Below are positions 22,565 to 30,665 of a DNA stretch of 30,665 bases, piece after piece (the first letter of the stretch is position 1; each line of letters begins with the position of its first letter). The position numbers were made by a program, and so were the translations under genes. Source of the stretch: JANOAR01 sp031411235. Lineage in GTDB: Bacteria; Verrucomicrobiota; Verrucomicrobiia; Verrucomicrobiales; Verrucomicrobiaceae. The stretch spans positions 1 to 30,665 of the forward strand of contig JANOAR010000318.1 of NCBI GenBank assembly GCA_031411235.1. Reading direction: 5' to 3'. The notes beneath the pieces are model-generated. The model made no database searches. It was not told where the DNA came from and saw only the letters and a list, made by a program, of their open reading frames with translations.

Positions 22565-23725
22565 ATGAAAACACAACGAATCGGCATCATCATGAACGGC
22601 GTCACGGGGCGCATGGGCACCAACCAGCATCTCATCCGCTCGATCAAAGCCATCCGCGACCAAGGCGGGGTGAAGGTGGGCGATGATCTCATCCTTATGC
22701 CTGATCCCATTCTTACCGGGCGCAATCATGACAAGTTGCAGGCACTGGCGGCCCGCACAGGCGTGACGCGTTTCACCACCGATGTGGATGCGGCGCTGGC
22801 GAATCCCGAGGACGAAATCTTCTTTGATGCCTCTGGCACGCTGCAACGAGCGGGCTTCATCGAGAAGGCAGTGAAGGCGAAGAAAGCGATCTACTGCGAG
22901 AAGCCGACGGCGGTGGAGTCGGTGGAGGCGCTGAGGCTCGCGAAGCTGTGCGAGGACGCGGGTGTGAAGAACGGCGTGGTGCAAGACAAGCTGTGGCTCT
23001 CGGGCATTCGCAAGTTCCGCACGCTGCGCGACCAAGGTTTCTTTGGCCGCATCCTAAGCGTGCGCGGCGAGTTCGGTTACTGGGTTTTCACGGGTGAGGA
23101 TGGCGACCAGCCAGCACAGCGCCCCTCATGGAACTACCGCAAGGAGGACGGCGGCGGCATCATCGTCGATATGCTCTGCCACTGGCGCTATGTGATCGAC
23201 GATCTCTTCGGCAAAGTGAAGGCGGTGAGCTGTCTCGGCGCTACACATTTGCCCAAGCGTCTCGACGAGCGTGGCAAGCCCTACGCCTGCACCAGCGATG
23301 ATGCGTGCTACGCTACGTTTGAATGTGAAGGCGGTGTGATATGCCAGTTCAATAGTTCCTGGACGGTGCGCGTGCGTCGCGATGACCTGCTGACGATGCA
23401 GGTGGATGGCACGCATGGCAGCGCCATCGTCGGCCTGCGGAAATGCTGGGTGCAGAGCATCGGCACGACGCCGCGTCCGACATGGAATCCCGATATTGAT
23501 CAGCCCATCGACTTCTTTGGCGGCTGGCAGGAGGTGCCCGATAGCACGACGTATGACAATGCTTTCAAAATCCAGTGGGAGCAATTTTTGAAGCACGTTG
23601 CGGTTGGCGCGCCCTTCCCATGGACGCTACGTGAAGGAGCCAAAGGTGTGCAACTTGCCGAACTCGGCCTGCAAAGCTGGGAACAGCGGAAGTGGCTCCC
23701 CGTCGATGATCTGCCCGCCCAGTGA
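22565..23725 (+). CDS. Gfo/Idh/MocA-family oxidoreductase
   Basis: The 386-residue cytoplasmic protein has an N-terminal Rossmann fold (QRIGIIMNGVTGRMGTNQHLIR, a longer glycine loop than usual) and the family signature YCEKPTAVESVEALRLAK around residues 112-130, where Lys of EKP is conserved in catalysis. The C-terminal alpha/beta domain includes WNYRKEDGGGIIVDMLCHWRYVIDDLFG, matching the conserved 'GGG-ihD-g-H' region with His in a catalytic position. It likely oxidises or epimerises a sugar or sugar acid with NAD(P). It is the first gene of the LysR-divergent operon and is followed 49 bases later by the DUF993 gene; I recall this pair recurring in other bacteria, which points to sequential steps in one pathway. 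Confidence 0.92.
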   Translation: MKTQRIGIIMNGVTGRMGTNQHLIRSIKAIRDQGGVKVGDDLILMPDPILTGRNHDKLQALAARTGVTRFTTDVDAALANPEDEIFFDASGTLQRAGFIEKAVKAKKAIYCEKPTAVESVEALRLAKLCEDAGVKNGVVQDKLWLSGIRKFRTLRDQGFFGRILSVRGEFGYWVFTGEDGDQPAQRPSWNYRKEDGGGIIVDMLCHWRYVIDDLFGKVKAVSCLGATHLPKRLDERGKPYACTSDDACYATFECEGGVICQFNSSWTVRVRRDDLLTMQVDGTHGSAIVGLRKCWVQSIGTTPRPTWNPDIDQPIDFFGGWQEVPDSTTYDNAFKIQWEQFLKHVAVGAPFPWTLREGAKGVQLAELGLQSWEQRKWLPVDDLPAQ

Positions 23726-23774
23726 GCCGCAGCAATGGCACCAACGTTTTGAATCCAGTCCACTCGCTACACCC

Positions 23775-24893
23775 ATGAAACACTTGATCGAAAAACCCGA
23801 AGACCTCACGCCTAACACTCCATGGCTCGACACCAAGTGGGCATGGACGGGCGAGGAGGAACTCATCGACCACACAACGAAGGCTCGCCTCTGTGCTGCT
23901 GCGTTGCTGCCGTTCCGCGATCAAAAGCCGGACTGGGAGGGCTTCATCGCGAGCATTCGTTGGATGCAGGCAACGGCGGATCACTTTGGTGTGGAACTGG
24001 TGGTCGTGCTCAATGCCGACACGGGCTACATCTTTGATCTCGACGATGCGCTCTATGCCGAAGTGTTGCGGCGCTTTCGTGCTGAGTTTCCAAGCACCAA
24101 GTTCATCGCTGGTGTGACGGCACGCGGGGCTGAGAATGACACTTCATTCAAAGCTGAGCGCTATCGTCCGTTGATCGACATCGTGCAGCAGCATGAGAAC
24201 TGCGAGGTCATGCTGATGACTTCCAAGTGGCTCAGTGCGCTCGACCCAGAGCCCTGTCGCGATGCCTACTATGAGATTGCCGAGTGGCTCATTCGCCCCG
24301 GCATTGTTCACGCGCTGGAGCCCGCTTTCGTGCCCTGGGCTAGGCCATTCGGGCCGTGGTTGCTGTGGCAACTCGCGCAGCATCCCAAGTTCGTGGGAGG
24401 GAAAATTAGCACCCTCGATGAGCCGCATTTCCTCTACTGGGCAGCGATGTTTCGCGACCTCAACCTCGATTTCGCACCGCACAGTGGCGACGACTTCGGC
24501 ATCGCTACCGCGATCAAGGTTGGCCTGCCATTGCTCATCGGTGCCGCCGTCAGTGGTGCGCCGCTCATTTGTGCGGCGAAGGATATGTGGCTGCATGACG
24601 ACTCGCCGCAGAAGAAGTTCAAGACGGGCACCGGGCGTTTCGATACGCGTGTGTATAAAGTCTTCGAGGCGTTTCAATCGCTGGAGGATCAAGTCTTTCG
24701 TCTCGATGAGAAGATGAGTGCCTCGGCCTATAAACACAGCACGGCGCATGTGCTCCACGACCTGGGCCTCATCGCTTCGCCCGAGGCGCACCCGGCGTGC
24801 AAAGACTTGCGCGGAGCTGATGAAGCCCTGCGCATGAGGGAAGCCCTTCGCCGCCCGCAACGGGTGGCCGAGAGGCTGGGCATTGCCTTTTGA
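23775..24893 (+). CDS. DUF993 family protein, dihydrodipicolinate-synthase-like
   Basis: From the ATG at 23775 the 372-residue product matches the DUF993 family, annotated as a dihydrodipicolinate-synthase-like TIM barrel. Recognisable parts are WTGEEELIDHTTKARLCAAALLPFRD near the N-terminus, ELVVVLNADTGYIFD, KFIAGVTARG, EVMLMTSKWLSAL, and FVGGKISTLDE, where the Lys sits on a strand that could carry the Schiff-base residue of class I aldolases. No DUF993 reaction is firmly established to my knowledge. Reading from 23598 would add 59 residues out of frame over the previous gene and was rejected. Context suggests retro-aldol cleavage or dehydration of the keto product made by the adjacent oxidoreductase. 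Confidence 0.82.
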   Translation: MKHLIEKPEDLTPNTPWLDTKWAWTGEEELIDHTTKARLCAAALLPFRDQKPDWEGFIASIRWMQATADHFGVELVVVLNADTGYIFDLDDALYAEVLRRFRAEFPSTKFIAGVTARGAENDTSFKAERYRPLIDIVQQHENCEVMLMTSKWLSALDPEPCRDAYYEIAEWLIRPGIVHALEPAFVPWARPFGPWLLWQLAQHPKFVGGKISTLDEPHFLYWAAMFRDLNLDFAPHSGDDFGIATAIKVGLPLLIGAAVSGAPLICAAKDMWLHDDSPQKKFKTGTGRFDTRVYKVFEAFQSLEDQVFRLDEKMSASAYKHSTAHVLHDLGLIASPEAHPACKDLRGADEALRMREALRRPQRVAERLGIAF

Positions 24894-24905
24894 TCACTAA
24901 AAGTC

Positions 24906-26450
24906 ATGAAACACATCTCGCGCCTCACCCACAGCCTCACCTTCATTTTGGTGGTGATCGGATCATCCGTCCTAGCGCAAACCGCAGCGATCACTCCCAA
25001 GTTTCGCTACCTCGCTGACGTCTCTGCGTTGGCGGCTGGCGAGACGGTCACAGGCCCGTCGCGCGTTCTCGATCTCAAAGGTCGCAAGGGGATCAATCCG
25101 CAGAGTATTCACACAGTGATCAAGCTCGGCGTGCATAACCTCAATGCCCCCAAGGGCACGGTGGTGCTGTGGTTCTTTGCGCTGGAAGACCTTGGGGCCA
25201 GCTTCATCGCGGATCACATGAAGATGGATAACCCGCACTTCGCGACCTACGCGTTCCTGAGTGACTTCGAGACGCCGTGTGATGTGGCGCAGGCGAACTT
25301 CAGCTTCGAGTGGAATCGCTTCAATGAGTTCCGCGCGAAGTTCTTCAAGGGCACGGTGTATCCTCGACTCGGCTTTGATGCGCCGCAGAAGGCGTGGGTG
25401 CAGGCGGTACCGTTCAACTACTTCCAAAAGCATCGCTGGTATCAGCTCGCGGTGACCTGGGATGATGCGGCGAAAAGCGCCATGCTTTATGTGAACGGTA
25501 TCCTCATCGGCACCAGCGACCGGTTTAACAAAGACTTCTTCCGCGACAAGGTCGGCCCCACGCTCTACGCGGGCAGCCCGGCCCTGTGTCATGGCGAGGT
25601 GGCGCTGTATGAGCAGGTGCTTGGCGGGCCGGAACTGCACAAGCTGTATCGCGATGACGCGCCGGACTTCGATCCTGCCATCGAGAAGGAACTGAAGCAC
25701 AAGTTCGAGGGTACGGACTTGGAGGAGTTCAGCTTCAAGCCGGAAGACAAGTGGACGAAGCAGTTCGACTGCGACTTCAAAAAGCCGGTCGAGCAGATCA
25801 AAGAGTTCTACATTCAAGGCTACGCAGAGGCGATCAAACCAGCGGGTCATCCCGAGGGTCTGCTCATCGAGACGCCTGACATTCCGTATGGCTGGGATGC
25901 GTATCCGAAGCAGGTCTATATTTGGAGCCACAAGACCTTCGAGGGCAACATCTACGTCGAGTTCGAGTGGAAGTCGCTCAAGCCTAGCGGCCTTGCACTG
26001 CTCATGATTCACGCATCGGGCATGGGCCGCGAGGATTTCATGGCCGACTATCCGAAGAAGACCTCCGGCCTCATGGAAACGGTGCATGGGCAGAACGTGC
26101 GCAACTACCACTGGGAGTTCTATCGCGAGATGAATGACGTGCGCAACGACGTCGGCACCGCCTTCAGCCGCAAGAATCCCTTCGCCTATCGCATCGGCTT
26201 CGGCAGCTCACCCGCGCCCTTTGCCAACAACGAATGGCACAAGGCGCAGATCGTGCAGCAGGATGGCAAAATTCGCGGAGCCATCGACGGCAAGACGTTG
26301 CTGGAGATCGACGACAGCTCTCGCACCAACACCGGAGCCATCCTCAACTATGGCCATATCGCGCTGCGCTGCATGGTGCATACGGGGATGGTCTTTCGGA
26401 ACTTGAAGGTTTACACTGAGCAACTGCCGTTCACCGAAGTGAAGCCATAA
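24906..26450 (+). CDS. Secreted LamG-like plus DUF1961 carbohydrate-associated protein
   Basis: The 514-residue product has a signal peptide (residues 1-24, ending SVLA). Residues about 35-270 look like a LamG/concanavalin-type beta-sandwich: VVLWFFALEDLG, HRWYQLAVTWDDAAKSAMLYVNGILIGTSDRF and VALYEQVLGGPELHKLY are the classic strands. Residues about 300-510 match DUF1961, a family that includes Bacillus YesU in a rhamnogalacturonan cluster: KTFEGNIYVEFEWKSLKPSGLALLMIHASGMG, YHWEFYREMNDVRND, NEWHKAQIVQQDGKIRGAIDGKTLLEID and IALRCMVHTGMVFRNLKVY. No catalytic residues are evident; glycan binding or an unrecognised lyase activity are both open. It follows the DUF993 gene by 12 bases and precedes the cytochrome gene by 13. 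Confidence 0.8.
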   Translation: MKHISRLTHSLTFILVVIGSSVLAQTAAITPKFRYLADVSALAAGETVTGPSRVLDLKGRKGINPQSIHTVIKLGVHNLNAPKGTVVLWFFALEDLGASFIADHMKMDNPHFATYAFLSDFETPCDVAQANFSFEWNRFNEFRAKFFKGTVYPRLGFDAPQKAWVQAVPFNYFQKHRWYQLAVTWDDAAKSAMLYVNGILIGTSDRFNKDFFRDKVGPTLYAGSPALCHGEVALYEQVLGGPELHKLYRDDAPDFDPAIEKELKHKFEGTDLEEFSFKPEDKWTKQFDCDFKKPVEQIKEFYIQGYAEAIKPAGHPEGLLIETPDIPYGWDAYPKQVYIWSHKTFEGNIYVEFEWKSLKPSGLALLMIHASGMGREDFMADYPKKTSGLMETVHGQNVRNYHWEFYREMNDVRNDVGTAFSRKNPFAYRIGFGSSPAPFANNEWHKAQIVQQDGKIRGAIDGKTLLEIDDSSRTNTGAILNYGHIALRCMVHTGMVFRNLKVYTEQLPFTEVKP

Positions 26451-26463
26451 CCACTCTAATTCA

Positions 26464-29046
26464 ATGATCCGTGTCATCTCCGTCATCACCTGTTTTCTGT
26501 TAGCTTCGTTGCTGTGTCACGCACAGGTGCCGCCCTCGCCTGCGGAGCTAGCGGTGGATCATGCCAAGCTCATCCGTGCCCTGGATGAGGCGGCCTTGAA
26601 GCGCGGGGAGACGCTCTACAACACGCTCTGCATCGCCTGCCACGGCACGCCGGAAAAGGCGGGCTCGCTGCCGTTGTCGCGTGCGTTTTGGAAGGAGCCT
26701 TTTAAGAACGGCGGCGATCTTCATGGCATCTACCGCACGCTGACGACGGGCCTCGGGCTGATGCCGCCGTGGCCGATGCTCACGCCGGTGCAGCGGTATG
26801 AAGTGGCGCACTACATCCGCGAGCAGATGGTGAAGCCGACAAACCCCACGGCTTACCAAACGGTGACGCCAGAGTATCTCGCGAAGCTGCCGAAGCCGCA
26901 GGGTGAGTTTGTGGAAACAGCGGAGATGAAAGAGTTCCAGCAGGGGCCAAAGTATTTGCGAATGGACTTCGGCCCGGCGCTGATGTGGACGCTGGAGGCT
27001 GCGCCGGGAAACATCGCGTATAAAGGCATCGCGGTGCGGCTGGATGAAGGCGCGGGAGGTGTGAGCAAAGGCCGCGTGTGGATGCTCTACGACCATGACA
27101 CCATGCGCGTGGCGGCGGCATGGACGAGCGACAAGTTTGTCGATTGGAAGGGCATCGCTTTCGATGGCTCCCACGGCACGCACACGAAGATCTTCGGCGA
27201 GACAGCTTTCATGAATGCCAACGAACCCGGCTGGGCCAATCCAGCGAAGGGCGACTATGACGATGATCGCCTGCTCGGCCTCGACAAGAAGCCCTACGGG
27301 CCGCTGCCACGCGATTGGATGCGCTTTGCGGGCCTCTCGCATCACGGGCAGCGTGTGGTGCTGCATTTTAGCATCGGCAAAACGAAGGTGCTCGAGTCAC
27401 CGGGTTGCGAAGTGGTCGGCGGCAAGCTCGTCTTCACCCGCACGCTCGAAATCGGTGCCTCCGATACCGCGCTGGAAATGCGCATCGCGGATGAAAAGCA
27501 GCGAGTGAAAAGTGATGGCGGCGGGCTCGCCATCGCAAATGGTTTTCATGTGCTGCGAGTGCCTGCACGCGCGGAGATGCTGCGCGTGACGGTGCGCATC
27601 GAGTCGGATTTGGCAGCGCCTACGGACATGAAGCCGATCACTCCGCCGAATGATGTCGCCGCACTCACGCAAGGCTACGCACCGCAGTGGGCAGTGAGTT
27701 TGCCCGCTGGGAAAGGCAGCACGATCACTGGCGAAGGCATCGAGGCCGATACGCTGGCCTTTCCTGACTCCGCCACGAATCCATGGCACACGCAGTGGCG
27801 GCCTGGTGGCCTGGATTTTTTTGCGGATGGCAAACGCATGGCCGTCTGCACCTGGATGGGTGATGTGTGGCTCATTGATGAAGGGCAGAACTGGCGGCGC
27901 ATTGCCGCAGGGCTGAATCAGCCGCTCGGGCTCAAGATTATCGACGACGTGATCCACATCACCTGCCGCGATCAGCTCGTAAAATTGCGTGATCTCAATG
28001 GCGACGGCGAAACCGATTTCTACGAGTGCTTCAACAGCGACCACCAAGTCACCGAGCACTTCCACGAGTTCGCCATGGGCCTGCAAACCGACGCCGCAGG
28101 CAACTTCTACTACGCCAAGTCCGCCCGTCATGCGAAGCCGCCGCTCGTGCCGCAGCACGGCACCCTGCTGCGCGTGAGCAAAGACGGCACGAAGACCACC
28201 ATCGTCGCCAATGGCTTCCGCGCCGCGAACGGCGTCAGCGTGAATGACGACGGCACTTTTTATGTCACCGATCAGGAGGGGCACTGGACACCAAAGAACC
28301 GCATCAACCTCGTCCGTGAAGGCCAGTTCTATGGCAACATGTGGTCTTACGGTGCTCCAGAAGACAAAGCCGACACCGCTATGCAGCAGCCGCTCGTATG
28401 GCTCACGAACGAATTCGACCGCTCCCCCGGCGAACTCGTCCGCGTGACGCCGCCTTCATGGACGCCGCTGCAAAACAAACTCATCGACATCAGCTACGGC
28501 ATGGGCCGCATGAACCTCATCTTGCAAGACGAGTCCGATCCCGCCCAAGGAGCCGCCGTGGCCCTGCCGATGCCCGATTTCCCCACGGGCGTTATGCGTG
28601 GCCGATTCCATCCGCAGACGGGTGATCTCTACACCTGTGGCATGGCCGTGTGGGCCAGCAACAAGATCCAAGACGGCGGCATCTACCGCGTACGCCGCAC
28701 TACCGCACCCATGCACCTGCCCGTGCGCTGGATGACGGCGAAAGGCAGCATCACCATCACCTTCGATGACACGCTGAATCAAGCCAGCGCCGAGGATCTC
28801 ACGCATCACACGCTGAAAGTCTGGCATCTCGAACGCAGTGCCAATTACGGCTCGAAGCAACTGAATGAACGCACACTGGCCATCACCCAAGCCAAGCTCG
28901 CCGATGATGGCTGCACGCTCACGCTGACCATCCCAACGCTCGCGCCCACACGCGGGCTGGAACTGCAATGCACGCTGATCGGCTACGACGGCAAGGCATT
29001 CACGCGCAGCATTCACGCGACGATCCACCGCCTTGCTAAGCCATGA
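26464..29046 (+). CDS. Secreted cytochrome c-beta-propeller protein (DUF6797-like)
   Basis: The 860-residue product has a signal peptide (residues 1-20, ending CHA). A class I cytochrome c domain follows: CIACH at 56-60 and likely axial Met99 in GLGLMPPWPM. Residues about 140-370 are a beta-rich module resembling the PVC-typical DUF6797 region (DFGPALMWTLEA, GIAVRLDEGAGGVSKGRVWMLYDHDT, AFDGSHGTH). Residues about 410-790 resemble a sorbosone/NHL-type propeller (GGLDFFADGKRMAVCTWMGDVWLI, FYVTDQEGHWTPKNRINLVR, GRFHPQTGDLYTCGMAVW), and a small beta domain ends the protein. It probably oxidises a sugar or alcohol outside the cytoplasm and passes electrons to the haem. The final ATGA overlaps the lyase start. 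A fused haem also occurs at 6848-9595, but with another domain order. Confidence 0.82.
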   Translation: MIRVISVITCFLLASLLCHAQVPPSPAELAVDHAKLIRALDEAALKRGETLYNTLCIACHGTPEKAGSLPLSRAFWKEPFKNGGDLHGIYRTLTTGLGLMPPWPMLTPVQRYEVAHYIREQMVKPTNPTAYQTVTPEYLAKLPKPQGEFVETAEMKEFQQGPKYLRMDFGPALMWTLEAAPGNIAYKGIAVRLDEGAGGVSKGRVWMLYDHDTMRVAAAWTSDKFVDWKGIAFDGSHGTHTKIFGETAFMNANEPGWANPAKGDYDDDRLLGLDKKPYGPLPRDWMRFAGLSHHGQRVVLHFSIGKTKVLESPGCEVVGGKLVFTRTLEIGASDTALEMRIADEKQRVKSDGGGLAIANGFHVLRVPARAEMLRVTVRIESDLAAPTDMKPITPPNDVAALTQGYAPQWAVSLPAGKGSTITGEGIEADTLAFPDSATNPWHTQWRPGGLDFFADGKRMAVCTWMGDVWLIDEGQNWRRIAAGLNQPLGLKIIDDVIHITCRDQLVKLRDLNGDGETDFYECFNSDHQVTEHFHEFAMGLQTDAAGNFYYAKSARHAKPPLVPQHGTLLRVSKDGTKTTIVANGFRAANGVSVNDDGTFYVTDQEGHWTPKNRINLVREGQFYGNMWSYGAPEDKADTAMQQPLVWLTNEFDRSPGELVRVTPPSWTPLQNKLIDISYGMGRMNLILQDESDPAQGAAVALPMPDFPTGVMRGRFHPQTGDLYTCGMAVWASNKIQDGGIYRVRRTTAPMHLPVRWMTAKGSITITFDDTLNQASAEDLTHHTLKVWHLERSANYGSKQLNERTLAITQAKLADDGCTLTLTIPTLAPTRGLELQCTLIGYDGKAFTRSIHATIHRLAKP

Positions 29047-30665
29047 CCATACACATGACCCGATGGATCGTGAGCTGCATCAGCACGCTCGTCATGGCTC
29101 ATGCTGCGCCGCTGCCGGACAAGGCGTGGGATTCATTGCCACCGCATCCACGCTTGTTTGCCGAGCCAACACGCTGGGCTTCCCTGAAGCAGCAGCTAGA
29201 GAGCGATGCGGTGTCGCGGCAAATCTTTGCGGTGGTGCGCAGCACGGCTGAACGACTACTCGATCAACCGCCTGTCGCGTATGTGGACACAGGCGCGTTC
29301 TGGCATGGGCCGATGAGGCAGGCGCAGGGTCGCATCATGGCTTTGGCGATGACTTACCGGCTCACGAGCGAGGCACGTTTTCTCGCTCGCGCCAAGTTGG
29401 AAATGCAAGCATTGGCCGCGCTGCCGACTTGGTATCCGCAACACTTCCTCGACACGGCGGAAGGCACGCTCGGCATGGCGGTGGGATTGGACTGGCTGCA
29501 TGATGCGCTGACAGCGGATGAGCGTGCTCGATTTGAAGATGCGCTCATCGAGAAGGCGTTGCGCATCTCGTTGGAGGATGAAGCCCGCAAGAGCTGGATC
29601 AACGGCAGCAACAACTGGACGGCGGTGTGCCACGGCGGGCTGGTTATCGGCGCACTAGCCGTGGCGGGGCGCGAGCCTGCTCTGGCACGCCGCATCATCG
29701 AGCGTGCGCTCAAGCACATGCCGCGCTATGCGGCGCTTTACGCGCCCGCCGGAGCCTACCCCGAAGGGCCAGACTACTGGGCCTATGGCACCACATTTTA
29801 TGCGCTCATGGCTGAGGCATTGCGCACCACCTTCAGCACCACCTGCGATCTCGAACGTGCGCCCGGCTTCCTGCAAACAGCCGACTACATGCTGCACATG
29901 ACCGCGCCGAGTGGTCTGCTCTATAACTTTGCCGACAACGGCTCCGCACTCGGCATGGAACCGATCATGTTTTGGTTCGCCCGCGAGTTGGGGCGAGATG
30001 ATTTGATCCGGCGCGAGGTCGTCAATCTCACGTCACTGGCCGATGCCATCAGCCGCGGCAGTCCCAGTGGCGACGCGAGCCGAATGCTGCCTCTGGCGCT
30101 TCTTTGGCGCGATCCATCGCTGAAGGCGAAGCCTACAACGCCTTCGCCGCTCGTGTGGTGGAGCAAGGGTGGCACGCAACCGCAGGCGGTGATGCGCTCT
30201 GCATGGAATGACCCACGCGCGACCTTTGTCGGCATCAAGGCAGGCAGCGCTGACGACTCGCACGCGCACATGGACATCGGCTCCTTCATCCACGAAGCCA
30301 ACGGCGTGCGCTGGGCCGTGGATCTCGGTCGCGAAAGCTATCCCCATGCGCGTGCGAATGGACTGGCCGCTGATCTTTTCAAGACCACGCAGGACAGCAA
30401 GCGCTGGAGCATCTTCCGCTGCGGCCCCGAAAGCCACAACCTCATCCGCTTTAACAACGCCCCGCAGCTTGTTGATGCCAAAGCTGAGATTCGCCGCGTG
30501 CCGAGCGGGTTCATCGTCGATCTCACGCCAGTGGTTCGCGATCAAGTCGCCAGCGCACAACGACAGTTCACACTGAATCCTGACCTCAGTTTGGCCATTC
30601 GTGATGACTGGAAAACGAACGACAAAGCAGCCGAAGTCGCATGGCAATGGCTCACTCAAGCAACC
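29043..30665 (+). CDS. Heparinase II/III-type polysaccharide lyase, 3' end outside window
   Basis: The frame is open for 541 codons and runs off the window without a stop. The ATG at 29043 overlaps the previous stop (ATGA); ATG at 29055 is an alternative. A signal-like segment (about residues 5-22, ending AHA) precedes the mature protein. The alpha/alpha-toroid domain has NNWTAVCHGGLVIGAL (Asn190-Trp192, His197) and YPEGPDYWAYGTTFY (Glu241, Tyr245, Tyr248), matching the catalytic-cleft motifs of the family. The start of the heparinase II/III beta-domain is DDSHAHMDIGSFIHEANG with His407 and His409. These enzymes cleave uronate-containing glycans (heparin, alginate and similar) by beta-elimination. 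The substrate cannot be assigned, and other genes may follow beyond the window. Confidence 0.9.
   Translation, partial: MTIHMTRWIVSCISTLVMAHAAPLPDKAWDSLPPHPRLFAEPTRWASLKQQLESDAVSRQIFAVVRSTAERLLDQPPVAYVDTGAFWHGPMRQAQGRIMALAMTYRLTSEARFLARAKLEMQALAALPTWYPQHFLDTAEGTLGMAVGLDWLHDALTADERARFEDALIEKALRISLEDEARKSWINGSNNWTAVCHGGLVIGALAVAGREPALARRIIERALKHMPRYAALYAPAGAYPEGPDYWAYGTTFYALMAEALRTTFSTTCDLERAPGFLQTADYMLHMTAPSGLLYNFADNGSALGMEPIMFWFARELGRDDLIRREVVNLTSLADAISRGSPSGDASRMLPLALLWRDPSLKAKPTTPSPLVWWSKGGTQPQAVMRSAWNDPRATFVGIKAGSADDSHAHMDIGSFIHEANGVRWAVDLGRESYPHARANGLAADLFKTTQDSKRWSIFRCGPESHNLIRFNNAPQLVDAKAEIRRVPSGFIVDLTPVVRDQVASAQRQFTLNPDLSLAIRDDWKTNDKAAEVAWQWLTQAT

Overview
The window most resembles a chromosomal segment of a heterotrophic Verrucomicrobia-type (PVC group) bacterium. 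The evidence is a WD40 protein with a coiled coil of the planctomycete/verrucomicrobial kind, secreted propeller dehydrogenases fused to c-type cytochromes, ThuA-hydrolase and secreted FAD-oxidoreductase proteins, a heparinase-II/III-type lyase, moderately high G+C, and few recognisable Shine-Dalgarno sites. The assignment is inferred from gene content; no rRNA or other marker gene is present. No tRNA, rRNA, CRISPR array or transposase was seen, and no stretch longer than 300 bases lacks a gene.

Left part (1-6850). The 3' end of a WD40 gene and a SOUL-type haem-binding lipoprotein lie on the plus strand. They face a minus-strand run (5708 to 1832): a ribosome-hibernation-like protein, a TerC membrane protein, a lipoprotein beta-carbonic anhydrase, a decayed voltage-gated cation channel, an SbtA-type Na+/bicarbonate symporter and its PII-like partner SbtB. 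A NhaR-like LysR regulator is divergent from the head of this run. Together they look like an inorganic-carbon/cation module in an organism with no visible carbon-fixation genes here.

Middle part (6848-21639). A large secreted sugar dehydrogenase fused to a dihaem cytochrome (minus strand) is followed by a long plus-strand series: a 2-hydroxyacid dehydrogenase, a PaiB-like FMN protein, a secreted CE1-type esterase, a secreted ThuA-alpha/beta hydrolase fusion, a GNAT acetyltransferase and a secreted FAD-dependent oxidoreductase. Then comes a small accessory island: a ribbon-helix-helix antitoxin, a PIN toxin and, 12 bases later, a SEFIR-domain protein with an unassigned helical C-terminal half. 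A second FAD-oxidoreductase paralogue and a tandem-GNAT protein follow. The island has a near-consensus sigma-70 promoter containing a perfect palindrome, placed so close to the antitoxin ATG that the mRNA should be leaderless. The SEFIR gene is visibly more AT-rich than its surroundings. I consider this toxin-antitoxin/SEFIR island the best candidate for an undescribed (probably defence) system in the window.

Right part (21607-30665). A LysR regulator is divergent from a tight plus-strand operon: Gfo/Idh/MocA oxidoreductase, DUF993 (dihydrodipicolinate-synthase-like) protein, secreted LamG-DUF1961 protein, secreted cytochrome c-propeller protein and a heparinase-II/III-type lyase that runs off the window. 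This reads as a glycan or uronate catabolic locus with extracellular binding, cleavage and oxidation plus cytoplasmic dehydrogenase and aldolase steps. The substrate cannot be told from the sequence.
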